Positions 9,970-19,138 of a stretch of 48,164 nt of DNA are shown piece after piece (within the stretch, counting starts at the first letter, position 1; each line of letters opens with the position of its first letter). Origin of the DNA: Nemertoderma westbladi (lineage: Eukaryota; Xenacoelomorpha; Nemertodermatida; Nemertodermatidae); NCBI GenBank assembly GCA_032718475.1, contig JAUCBJ010001902.1, positions 1 through 48,164 on the forward strand. The letters are read 5' to 3'. A program made the translations under genes and the position numbers. The notes beneath the pieces were generated by a model, which was given only the letters and a program-made list of their open reading frames with translations, was not told the origin of the DNA and ran no database searches.

Positions 9970-12793
9970 AATTCTCAAATAGGAATTGATAGAGCAACAA
10001 ATTAGAAAAGCATCCATTATTAAAAAGTTTCACCCACGGAGAAGGTATCGTAAATTTTAGATCTTCAGAAGTTGTACCGGTAATAGAAACAAGACGAACG
10101 AAAAAACAACGTAAGATTTTTGTATGAAACTTGTATTTCCGGTCCTGATTCAATAATGTAGAGCCCGAAGACCCTCTAAACAGTGGTGATATATTCAAAT
10201 GACTAATATTATTTTAGATATCCGGTTTATGCCAGCCTACGTACGTACGGTAGGTACATGCTTTATCGTTTATCAATAACATACTGATAACTGCACCAAC
10301 TCCTCTAAATTAATTAAACAATGTCCCATGAAAATAGAGTCTTAAACCACCCATAGAGTATATTAGCATTACATTAACACGTAATGAATGACTCGATAAT
10401 CAACTCATTGATTACGTTGTAATCAATGAGTTGATCTTTGGTGTCAAAAGATCACGATTGTGGCGGGTGCCGTGCCATACAGTGGACTACATACAGATAG
10501 AGACACTTTCTCCCAAAAACTAGCAAAAATGTCTAAATTGATTTATAAAACCTGCTTAGCTCAAGGGGGATATTTTAAATTTCATAGAAAAGGAAATTAC
10601 GATCACTAAAAATAAAATAAAAATAATAAATCCCTTGCAAATTTAGTGAGTTCAAACAAATAATGGTGCCTCTGGCCCTTTCAACCACCAAGAATCAGAA
10701 ATTCCCTACCATGAACCACTTAAATTAAGACACTATAAATATGGAACATAGTAAAATTATGTTGGATAAGAGTTCGCTATATTGAGGTTATAATGTATGT
10801 AACACTAACTAAAATAAAAGAGCAGGAACAACCATCCAAACCACATTAAAACGATATACCCAACTACTCTCTATCAATACATATCCATTATATATATATA
10901 TACAAATTTCTATAAGAACCAACATTATATAATAATAATGACCAGTGTTCACAACAAGCTATACTTAGTCAGCATAAAGTCATTCACGGTGAAGTTATCA
11001 ACTTAAGATACAACTTATGAATGAGGGAGTTATATGTATTCATGAGTACAATACACTATGAAAATAGTCTGTTAATACAGTGGCTTGTCTAATTTTATAC
11101 AAATCTTATTTACTGATGGTCACTGGTGCAATATCGATTGAGGGAGAGCCCAAGTCACTGAATTAAGATATCAGCTGATAAAAACCGATGATAAGTTGAC
11201 AACAAACTGAAGTTGCTGATAGTCGGTCGAGTAGTAAAAAATAATATCAGAGTTTGACGTAATAATGTGCGCACTGGAAGACAAAAAATAAATTCTTACC
11301 TGAATTACAATTATAATAATAGCAAAACAGAGTTAATAAACACCAACCCAGCAGAGCCAGTATATAATTCTGCATACTGCAATACAGCACGGTTAAGTAT
11401 ACTAATCCATTATAACAACACTACAAGTACCATTATACTCCAAACTATAATAAAGTCGACAATAAAGTATAGGTAGATAGTAATTACGTATGTACCGGAA
11501 CATATAGGATTCATTCTCATTGCATTCAGCTAATGTTATAGCACTACTAAAAATATTGTAAGAAAGTGGTACAATATTGCAGTTCGTATGTAATATAAAG
11601 GCATAGATAAGATATAGATAATAAACATTATATTGAAAGTGATATATTTGGTCCACACAAATACGACCGTTACAGACATAGACATAACTGAGAACTGTGT
11701 CCGGTTGCCCTGCCTTTGTGACTACAGAACAACAAACACAGTCTCTATTAATATGTATGGAACAATAATTAGGCCTACTGTATCAGAGAATATAATAAAA
11801 TATTAGTATATTTAGGTAACAAATATTAGGATATTCCAACAAACAGGTTTGTAGATATACAAAGAAATAAATGTAATTTTTCAAAAAGTTGGAGTTTCTA
11901 TTAGACCAAAATTAATGAACATTGTGTAACTAATTTTAGAAAAATATGTTTTTAAATTCATTTGATTTTGAATTTACAATTAATTTTTCAGCCTTATAAA
12001 ACAAATAAATATTAGAAATGAATTCGGATATTCTCAGAGACACTCGTAACCTTGGCAATAAGTAGAAATCAACAGGTGGGTTGGAAGCGGTGGTGAAATT
12101 AGCGTTAAAAGTTATAATTATAAAAATAAATTTATAAGCCGATTTACAATCACACCGTAAGATTCCTACCAATGGTAAACATGAGGTATATAGGTACGTC
12201 TCTTCCTAATCATTTAGAAAGGTAAAATATTTTACTTGTAAGAGTAACAGGAGAAACGAGAAGAAAATCCGACAATGTTCACCACCGGGTTTAAAATAAA
12301 ATAGTCGAGAAGTTAAAATAATATAATTATCAAAATTTGGCCTAGATGCAGCAGAGGAAGCCCAAGTGAGATTGTTCGTACTCCCACCGGATGTAAAGTG
12401 TATATAACTACATAATGGTGTACAACCACCGGATGTACATATATGGTGTATCCTACACCAACAGGAAGTGCAAAGATTGGGTATCGTACACCGCAAAGTA
12501 TGCGCTCAAGTGTAAAGATGGTGAGGTCTTACAATAGGTGAGGCATAAAAGTAAATTTATTTTTTTGTGATCACAAACGGCTTGATTAGGGAAATAAGTA
12601 GATGAGTCAAATAATATCATGTAAATTATTCGTGGGTACCGTAACTAACTAATAAAACCAACTACATGACGTGTAGGTGTAAGCAAAATATATCCACCAA
12701 TTTAATTTACATCCCAAATTCCCAATCAGCAGTTAAAATATACAATATAATAATTCCCGATATGATATAAGATATATTCCTGATGGAAGGCGA
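9970..12793. other. AT-rich intergenic DNA, no gene seen
   Basis: Low-GC sequence with many short AT-driven frames and no recognisable motif. It includes a strong hairpin at 10399-10435 (listed separately) and a (TA)n stretch near 10893. Confidence 0.5.
10399..10435. repeat. Perfect 17 bp hairpin with 3 base loop
   Basis: ATCAACTCATTGATTAC at 10399-10415 and its exact reverse complement at 10419-10435 are separated by GTT. It is isolated in AT-rich DNA with no obvious element around it. Confidence 0.85.
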
Positions 12794-13121
12794 CAGTAAG
12801 GTTAATACCAGGAATCGACACCCTTATTGGCGGGCAGTAAGGTTAATACCAGGAATCGACACCCTTATTGGCGGGCAGTAAAGTTAATACCAGGAATCGA
12901 CACCCTTATTGGCGGGCAGTAAGGTTAATACCAGGAATCGACACCCTTATTGGCGGGCAGTAAGGTTAATACCAGGAATCGACACCCTTATTGGCGCGCA
13001 GTAAGGTTAATACCAGGAATCGACACCCTTATTGGCGGGCAGTAAGGTTAATACCAGGAATCGACACCCTTATTGGCGGGCAGTAAGGTTAATACCAGGA
13101 ATCGACACCCTTATTGGCGGG
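12794..13121. repeat. 41 bp minisatellite, eight units, overlapping the DnaJ gene 3' end
   Basis: Units begin with CAGTAAGGTTAATACCAGGA at 12794, 12835, 12876, 12917, 12958, 12999, 13040 and 13081, exactly 41 bases apart. There are only occasional substitutions (AAGTTAAT in unit 3, GCGCGCAG in unit 5). The last unit contains the stop codon and final codons of the minus-strand DnaJ/TPR/RRM/CCCH gene. Confidence 0.95.
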
Positions 13122-15548
13122 TATGTGTTTGTAGAAACAACCCTTGCCGTAGCGACAACCCATAGCTCGCCAATAGAAACACTCGCTCCCATTCACGGGT
13201 CCCTTTTGTTTTTCCCTGGTAGACGATTTAGAGGAAACCTCGGGGGGTGTCGGCTTTGTTGAAGCCAATCTAGGGGGAGGGGGCTTAAAGGAGGCGTCCT
13301 TGGGGGGTGGCTTGGATATGACCTTGGTGGGAGGCGGTTTGTTCTCTTTCTGCGAGACGCGCTTGGCCGTGGCGGCGGCGGTGGGGTTGTTAACCGCGAC
13401 GGGAACCTTCGGAAACCGAACGAGTATCTCCCAACTCCCGTCCACGGGATACTCGTTGTACAGTTCGATGGCTCTCTGCGCCTCGGCGACGGTCTTAAAA
13501 TCAACGAAAATACAATATTTATCTGGGAAGTTCTTTACGTTAACGACTGAGCCGCAGGTTCGCATCAAAGCGACAACCTTATCGTAAACCTTACGAGTCA
13601 CGTTCCCAACCCAAACTGAGGAACAAACCCGCACACCTTTAGTATCCACCTTGGCTTTGGGAACCTTGGGTTTCGGAGGTTCCGCTTTATACGGAAGTTT
13701 ATTTCCCGGAGTACTGACTTTATTTCCTTGCTGGAGAGCTCTATTAAAGAAAGACTCGCCAAAAAACGGTCCGCAATCCTCATCATCGTCGCTCACGTAC
13801 ATCTCATCGAGGTCGACGACCTCCGCCGACTGCGACCGGGGATTCAGCAACGCCTGTTTGGCCGCCGGCAGCGTGCCGTGCAGCTGTAAGGCTTGCATCG
13901 CCTCCTCGTAGGACAAGCCGAGCCCGGTGACCAGCTGACTGATCTGCATGGCCCGGAGGTCGCCCCTGGCCTCGGAGCGGGGATCCAACCCGATGGCGAC
14001 TCGGTAGGCCACCTCGGCCTCCTCGAACCGCAACAACGCTTGCAGCGCCTTGGCGCGCCGGTAGTGGCCGGTGGCGCAGTCCCGGTCCAACTCCACACAC
14101 TTGTTGGCGTCGCTGAGCGCGTCGTCGTTTCGGTCTAGGAACCGGTACAGATACGAGCGATCCCCGTAGAACTGCACCTCGGCTGGATTCATCGCGATCG
14201 CTTCCGTTAATAAAACAACCGCTAAACTTATATCCGCCAACTCGGCTGCTTTGTTAGCCTCCTTGGCAATCTCGTAGGAATTCTTCACGATATCGTCTGG
14301 ACTGACAGACCGTCCGGGAACTGCGTTTGTCCGGATTCCGGGCAATTTCGGACTGCTAGAGAACGCTTTGTAGACGTTGGGATTGCTCTTCCCGCCTTGC
14401 GATTGGCTGATATTGACGCGTTCGCTGCTGTTTGTGGAACTACTGCGATTCTTTTGCTGTTTGGTGCCGCGAAACGTTTTGGCGTCGACCGGCGATTTAT
14501 TTTTATTTTTAGATAAACAGGATGACTTAAAGAATGCGCTGGACTCGTCGAGAAAGCTTTCGTCCGGTTCGTCCGAATTTTCGACGGATTCCGCGGCAAC
14601 TGGCTTCTTTTTCTTACTTTTTGTCTTTTTCTTCTTCTTTTTTACTGTGACGTCATCATTAATATCGTTCAATTTATTTGTCGCCGAATTTAATTTATTA
14701 GAGTTTGGCTTGTTATTATTAATTTTATTGTTTTGTTTTTTAGACTTATCATCATTAATTGGCACCGGGTCGCTATTATTTCTCCTCGCGTTATCTGATT
14801 TGCTACCATGACAACCGTCGACAATATCGTCTAGATCGTCGCTTTCTACGAGTTCGGGAATATCTCCGCTCTCCACGCTGTCTTCCACTTCCTCTTCAAG
14901 CACTGCACTCTCCCCCTCCTCACTGTCACTCACATCAACTGTCTCTCGACTCATTTTATCACCCATCTTCTGCTGTTTAGCTTTATCCCGGCGTTTCTTC
15001 CGCTTATGTTTTTTCTTCAGCTTTAACTTGGCCTGTTTCTCCTTCTCCAATCGTTCCTCCTCCAACAACTGCTCCTGACGCAACCGGATTATTTCCGTCT
15101 GCCGACGATATTCTTCCTTCCGTAGCCGTATCTTCTCCAACTCCTCGGGAGTGGGTTCCGGCTTCTCGTAACGACGTCGCTCGGGTTGGGGAGAGCCATG
15201 ATACCGGTGGTTGTATCTCCGTTGGTTCTCCTCCTCCTGCATCATCATGAATATGAAGTGCAGGAAGTCCATCGGGGGTCCGTCGTACATGTCGTCGGAG
15301 CAGTAGCTGTACTCGTCGCTGTCATCCGTCCAGTTACCGTCGTCCTCCAGGTGGCACATATCCTCCAGCACGTCGTTAGCGCTCGAGATGGCCTGGAAGG
15401 TGGCGGTGGCACTCGGATCCGCGTTGCGGTCAGGATGGTGCTCTTTAGCGAGTTGGTGGAACCTTTTCTTAATCTCCGCTTTGGTAGAATTCTGAGGAAG
15501 TTCAAGAACTCTCAAAGCTTGCTGACGTGACATTTTTTGTTTTGGCAT
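13089..15548 (-). CDS. DnaJ-TPR-RRM-CCCH multidomain protein (TTC31-like TPR region)
   Basis: An 819-residue uninterrupted protein. An N-terminal J domain (about 8-65) has the catalytic HPD at 38-40, so it should stimulate an Hsp70. Next comes a strongly charged Lys/Arg/Glu helix (about 130-200, KKKHKRKKRRDKAKQQK, a likely nuclear signal/coiled coil), then acidic and Asn/Lys/Ser-rich linkers. TPR repeats span about 425-535 (EAIAMNPAEVQFYGDRSYLY, GHYRRAKALQAL), followed by a UBA-like helix (LSYEEAMQAL). An RRM (about 645-715) has RNP2 VWVGNV and RNP1 KYCIFVDF. A Pro/Lys-rich spacer leads to a CCCH finger, C790-x7-C798-x5-C804-x3-H808. The TPR part resembles vertebrate TTC31 (from memory). The mix suggests an RNA-binding co-chaperone, an inference. 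The last residues and stop fall in a minisatellite unit. No intron is present. Confidence 0.9.
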   Translation of the reverse strand: MPKQKMSRQQALRVLELPQNSTKAEIKKRFHQLAKEHHPDRNADPSATATFQAISSANDVLEDMCHLEDDGNWTDDSDEYSYCSDDMYDGPPMDFLHFIFMMMQEEENQRRYNHRYHGSPQPERRRYEKPEPTPEELEKIRLRKEEYRRQTEIIRLRQEQLLEEERLEKEKQAKLKLKKKHKRKKRRDKAKQQKMGDKMSRETVDVSDSEEGESAVLEEEVEDSVESGDIPELVESDDLDDIVDGCHGSKSDNARRNNSDPVPINDDKSKKQNNKINNNKPNSNKLNSATNKLNDINDDVTVKKKKKKTKSKKKKPVAAESVENSDEPDESFLDESSAFFKSSCLSKNKNKSPVDAKTFRGTKQQKNRSSSTNSSERVNISQSQGGKSNPNVYKAFSSSPKLPGIRTNAVPGRSVSPDDIVKNSYEIAKEANKAAELADISLAVVLLTEAIAMNPAEVQFYGDRSYLYRFLDRNDDALSDANKCVELDRDCATGHYRRAKALQALLRFEEAEVAYRVAIGLDPRSEARGDLRAMQISQLVTGLGLSYEEAMQALQLHGTLPAAKQALLNPRSQSAEVVDLDEMYVSDDDEDCGPFFGESFFNRALQQGNKVSTPGNKLPYKAEPPKPKVPKAKVDTKGVRVCSSVWVGNVTRKVYDKVVALMRTCGSVVNVKNFPDKYCIFVDFKTVAEAQRAIELYNEYPVDGSWEILVRFPKVPVAVNNPTAAATAKRVSQKENKPPPTKVISKPPPKDASFKPPPPRLASTKPTPPEVSSKSSTREKQKGPVNGSECFYWRAMGCRYGKGCFYKHIPANKGVDSWY

Positions 15549-17440
15549 CGTGAACTAATGAACTACACCAACTAAGCTTACCGGTCTGCCGGTAGTGCCT
15601 AGTATTATAAGAGTATAATTTATTTCTTCTGTTCTTCGCCCCCCGTAGACTGCACTTTCTTCTGTAGTGGATCAGAGTTACAGTTAAGACTTCAGATCAC
15701 TCAATTCAATTAGTGAATTAGTCAATAACCTAATACTGTAATAGGTACCATAATTAGAATACAGGCAGACAGGAATAATAGAATAAATACAGATATTCTT
15801 ACAATATTCTTAGTCTTATGTTCCATATTCTGGTAACGGTACATCCTAAATTCTGAAATTTCATGGGGAGAAAATGGAATAAAATTGACCCTAATCTAAT
15901 ATTTAAAAAATATAGGCTAGGCCATACAGCCATAGCCCATACTGCCATAGGCAGATAGGCAGCTACCGGTAGGCCTATATTTTAACACTTGCCTGCTTGC
16001 AGCTTGCAGGTCAGCACAGTCACAGCCACAGACGTACATTCCGGTACCGGTAAACAAAAGTTAAAGTAGGCCTAGTCAGTAGGGAACATACCCTTAAATA
16101 AGCTCCAAAAGTGGGTTCTTATTTAAGGAAAATGGCTCTTATTTTGGGGTTTTTGGGCCTTTTTTGGATATTTTTTCGATATAATACAGTAATATCTGAA
16201 TATACAATAACTTGTTTCAGGAAAAAATACCGCCTAATTTTATTTCACAATCTGACAATGTAAAAGTTGGGTCTTTCTTGAAGATAATGCAAAAAAACAG
16301 AAAACATTTCACCGTCCGGTTTTTTTTCTACTAGCATTTTAATATTGCATCAAAAATACGACCAGTTCCTAAATAAGGGGGATTTTTTAAATTTACCTTA
16401 TTTAAGATATCGAAATTGTACACATAAATACTAAAAGTCCCTAAATAAGAACTTTTGACCTGGGTTTCTTATTTAGGAATACAATTTTATTCCAAAATCT
16501 GCACACTCCTTAAATAAATTAAATATTCCTTATTCCTTCCTAGGTGTTACACCTGTACACTTCTTTCATAATACTTTGATTTATGTCAGTCTGTATATCA
16601 GTATATTGCTAATTGTTGGGTTAAGGATAAGGACAATGGTTGCACTGCACTCTATAAATCCTCTATAGAATAGGCCTATCGTATCATAATGAAGTTGCTA
16701 GCACTGGCAGACTGGCATTCTTACCTCATACAGTAGCATAGAATAGCCCATTGATATTCAAAAGAATAGGCTAGCCCATCTGAGCGCACATACATTGTCA
16801 CGAATTTCGATATGAGACATGACTCAAGTAACTGGGAACTGGGTATCGCCAAACAGTTTCGAAAAACTAACTTGTGTCCTGCATTTCCTCTTCTGCTACG
16901 CGTTACACCCCACTTAGATGAATTGTCCACAATGTTGTACTTGAAAGGCGTGAAAAAACCAATGTCAAGTCAATGTCATGTTAATAGGCACAAAGATGGT
17001 TCGGTCGGGCAGCTGATAGACGTTATGAAGGTTAAAGATGATGACTGGATTACGTTTTGGTTCAACTGGCTCAGGCAGCACTGGGACACGTTCGTGTTCG
17101 TGGGACCTTTGCGCAGGTTGAAGTGAGCAAAGCCTTAGCTAGCCCTAGCTGATAGGGGGAGGGGCCCCATTTGCCATTAACGTGTTGTCTTTCGTTAGTC
17201 AGAGGTCGTTCAACACAATACTCGTCTCCTTAATTTGCCTTATTGCGTTGGCGTTCGTTTGTTTTTTACCAAACTTCAGATTATTTATAATCTTTTGACA
17301 GACTACATACATACCAAGTTTCGTTTAATTTCATCAAGGAATGACCGAGTTATTAGCGATAAAAAAAATTACGACGACGACAGACAACTCGTTAATGGCA
17401 CCCATACAGTCAGGGAAAACATCCCGGGGATATGTCAAAT
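15549..17440. other. Intergenic DNA upstream of the DnaJ gene, repeat-rich
   Basis: This includes the promoter side of the minus-strand DnaJ gene, with no TATA box that I can point to. It also has a TTATTTAAGG-rich segment (16090-16530). The 104 codon open frame at 16812-17126 (+) has somewhat balanced composition but no motif I recognise; I do not call it a gene. Confidence 0.45.
16086..16525. repeat. Segment with recurring CCTTAAATAAG / CTTATTTAAGG words in both orientations
   Basis: CCCTTAAATAAG (16090), TTCTTATTTAAGG (16117), CCTAAATAAGGGG (16369), CCTTATTTAAGAT (16397), CCCTAAATAAGAAC (16440), TTCTTATTTAGGAA (16467) and CCTTAAATAAA (16508). Each edge carries an inverted pair about 30 bases apart, so the segment could be a small decayed inverted-repeat element. 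No coding capacity. Confidence 0.5.
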
Positions 17441-18038
17441 TTAGGCTTAATTTCTCAACCTATCCGAGTGAGGATAGATGACATATCCCCACCAGGATAG
17501 ATGGCACATTTTCCATTTTTCCGGCTTGCGCAAAAATTGGTTGGATGGCTATGTATTTCTTCGGTATTACAATGATCAATAGGTTACAAAAATTGTAAAA
17601 TTTCACGCCCTTGTCATTGGCAAGATTTATAAGAAGATTATAGGGGTTTTAAATTCACATTGATTTCTATCCTGCTGGCGCTGGGGATATTATCAACATA
17701 TCCCCAGCGGGATATGTTTCACGATAAAGTTGATTCATGTTTATTTATATCCTGGCAGCCTGGTGGGGATATTTTGGACATCTCCAGTCTTAGGATATGT
17801 TTTAGAATAATGTACCAGTCTGCCAGTCAGCCAGTAGCTTGTTTTAAGTAAGTTTTGTGGCATATTTTTTGGCGCTTTACAAATATATTTATTATTATTA
17901 TTATTATTATCATATCCCCAGAAGGATTGCCTCTAACAGTCTAAGCATCTTTTAACAAGATCGAACATACCATTACCATTTTATTATTTTTATTCATTTT
18001 TATTTTTAAATTTAAATACTTATTAAATATATATAATC
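17440..18038 (+). other. Leader region before the non-LTR retrotransposon, with ATATCCCC/GGGGATAT motifs
   Basis: GGGGATAT or ATATCCCC occurs repeatedly (about 17427, 17482, 17684, 17700, 17773, 17912), with GGATAGATGRCA words twice. A (TTA)n microsatellite lies at 17890-17912. This may be the 5' untranslated/promoter region of the retrotransposon that follows, but the real 5' end is not visible. Confidence 0.35.
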
Positions 18039-18947
18039 ATGGAGCCAGATGCGGATCGATTTTTACAACTACAAAGCAAAATTCTAGCCATTACAAAATC
18101 TATAAAAAGTAAGAGGAGTACCACTAATGAAGAAGAAAACACCATAACGGAGACCTTACACGAAATGTCCGCCCTATATACTTCAACGCTTGGACGGTTA
18201 GCCGACTCAAGGAGAGATGTTATCGAGGCGAAGAATGAGATTATAAAATCCAAAACGGCGCAACTGGAGTACTCCAAATCACACAGATCAAACACCATGC
18301 AAAATATGCCGCATTCCAACACAAACAGTATCCCTGTAACAAACACAACCAGTACAAGACTCGTCGATCCTAATAACTCATTTGCAACAGCCACCACCAC
18401 CGGTACAATGAACATTCACCCCACAAGAGCGCCTCGCTTCCAACAAACATCCAGAGATTTCCATGCAGCGACATCGAATGTTAACAACGATGAATCCACA
18501 TCAGGTTGGCAGCAAGTTAATTCCAGACGACCGCACGATCAGGCTCTCAGTCGCAGGGGTACAAGGTCAGGTGGGTCGCTTCGAGTGGCGAGTTCGGTCG
18601 ACCGTCGTTCCACCAGGAAAGCGCATATACACATTGGATGTCTAGATCCCTCCGTTACCCCCACCGAGATAAAGGATTTCCTAACCGCCGAGAAAATCGA
18701 ATTCCAGGAAGTTAACAAAGTAAACCCTCACCCAGACGCGAGTCACGCCAGTTTTCACATTGTGTGTACCCAGGACGACCGCGATTCTATCATGGACCCC
18801 TCACTCTGGGACGTAGGGATAACGATAAAAAACTATAGACTCACAGATTCCGAACGCGCTCGCTACGGGGCGAGACCACGGCCACGATACACCCCAACCA
18901 ATCCCAATCCATCTGGGACGGATACCGGTTCTCCGTCGGGGGACTAA
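18039..18947 (+). CDS. Retrotransposon ORF1 protein (coiled coil plus RRM-like domain)
   Basis: A 302-residue protein beginning at the ATG at 18039. The N-terminal ~90 residues are heptad-like and charged, a probable trimerising coiled coil. A Ser/Thr/Asn/Arg-rich linker follows. The C-terminal part has the pattern of the RRM-like ORF1 domain seen in many LINEs: IHIGCLDPSVTPTEIKDFL, ASFHIVCTQDDRDSIMDPSL and WDVGITIKNYR. No zinc knuckle is present. Such proteins bind the element's RNA and assemble the ribonucleoprotein. The stop codon is closely followed by ORF2 in another frame. Confidence 0.8.
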   Translation: MEPDADRFLQLQSKILAITKSIKSKRSTTNEEENTITETLHEMSALYTSTLGRLADSRRDVIEAKNEIIKSKTAQLEYSKSHRSNTMQNMPHSNTNSIPVTNTTSTRLVDPNNSFATATTTGTMNIHPTRAPRFQQTSRDFHAATSNVNNDESTSGWQQVNSRRPHDQALSRRGTRSGGSLRVASSVDRRSTRKAHIHIGCLDPSVTPTEIKDFLTAEKIEFQEVNKVNPHPDASHASFHIVCTQDDRDSIMDPSLWDVGITIKNYRLTDSERARYGARPRPRYTPTNPNPSGTDTGSPSGD

Positions 18948-19138
18948 TAAGTGACTCGCACATACCGCCAGGCACCATATATAATTACCCCTTGATAACC
19001 GGTTCTAGAACAGACTCATATTTAGCCGACTCATCCACATTGGTGCGAGGCTCAGAGACAGCATCTACAGCGCACAGTAATCTGTCCGATCTTGCGGATG
19101 CAGCTGATGTTACTACTGGGTCGGTTGGAAATGCCTCT

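Noticed and set aside
12794-13121. CRISPR-like 41 bp repeat array
   Set aside because: Units are head-to-tail without unique spacers, thus a minisatellite.
13804-14100. Open frames on both strands inside the DnaJ/TPR/RRM/CCCH gene
   Set aside because: They are antisense or shifted readings of the GC-rich TPR-coding segment, which has clear domains in the main frame.
16812-17126. 104 codon open frame (+) between the DnaJ gene and the LINE
   Set aside because: No motif, signal or family resemblance; it is short and isolated. A partial exon is possible but unsupported.
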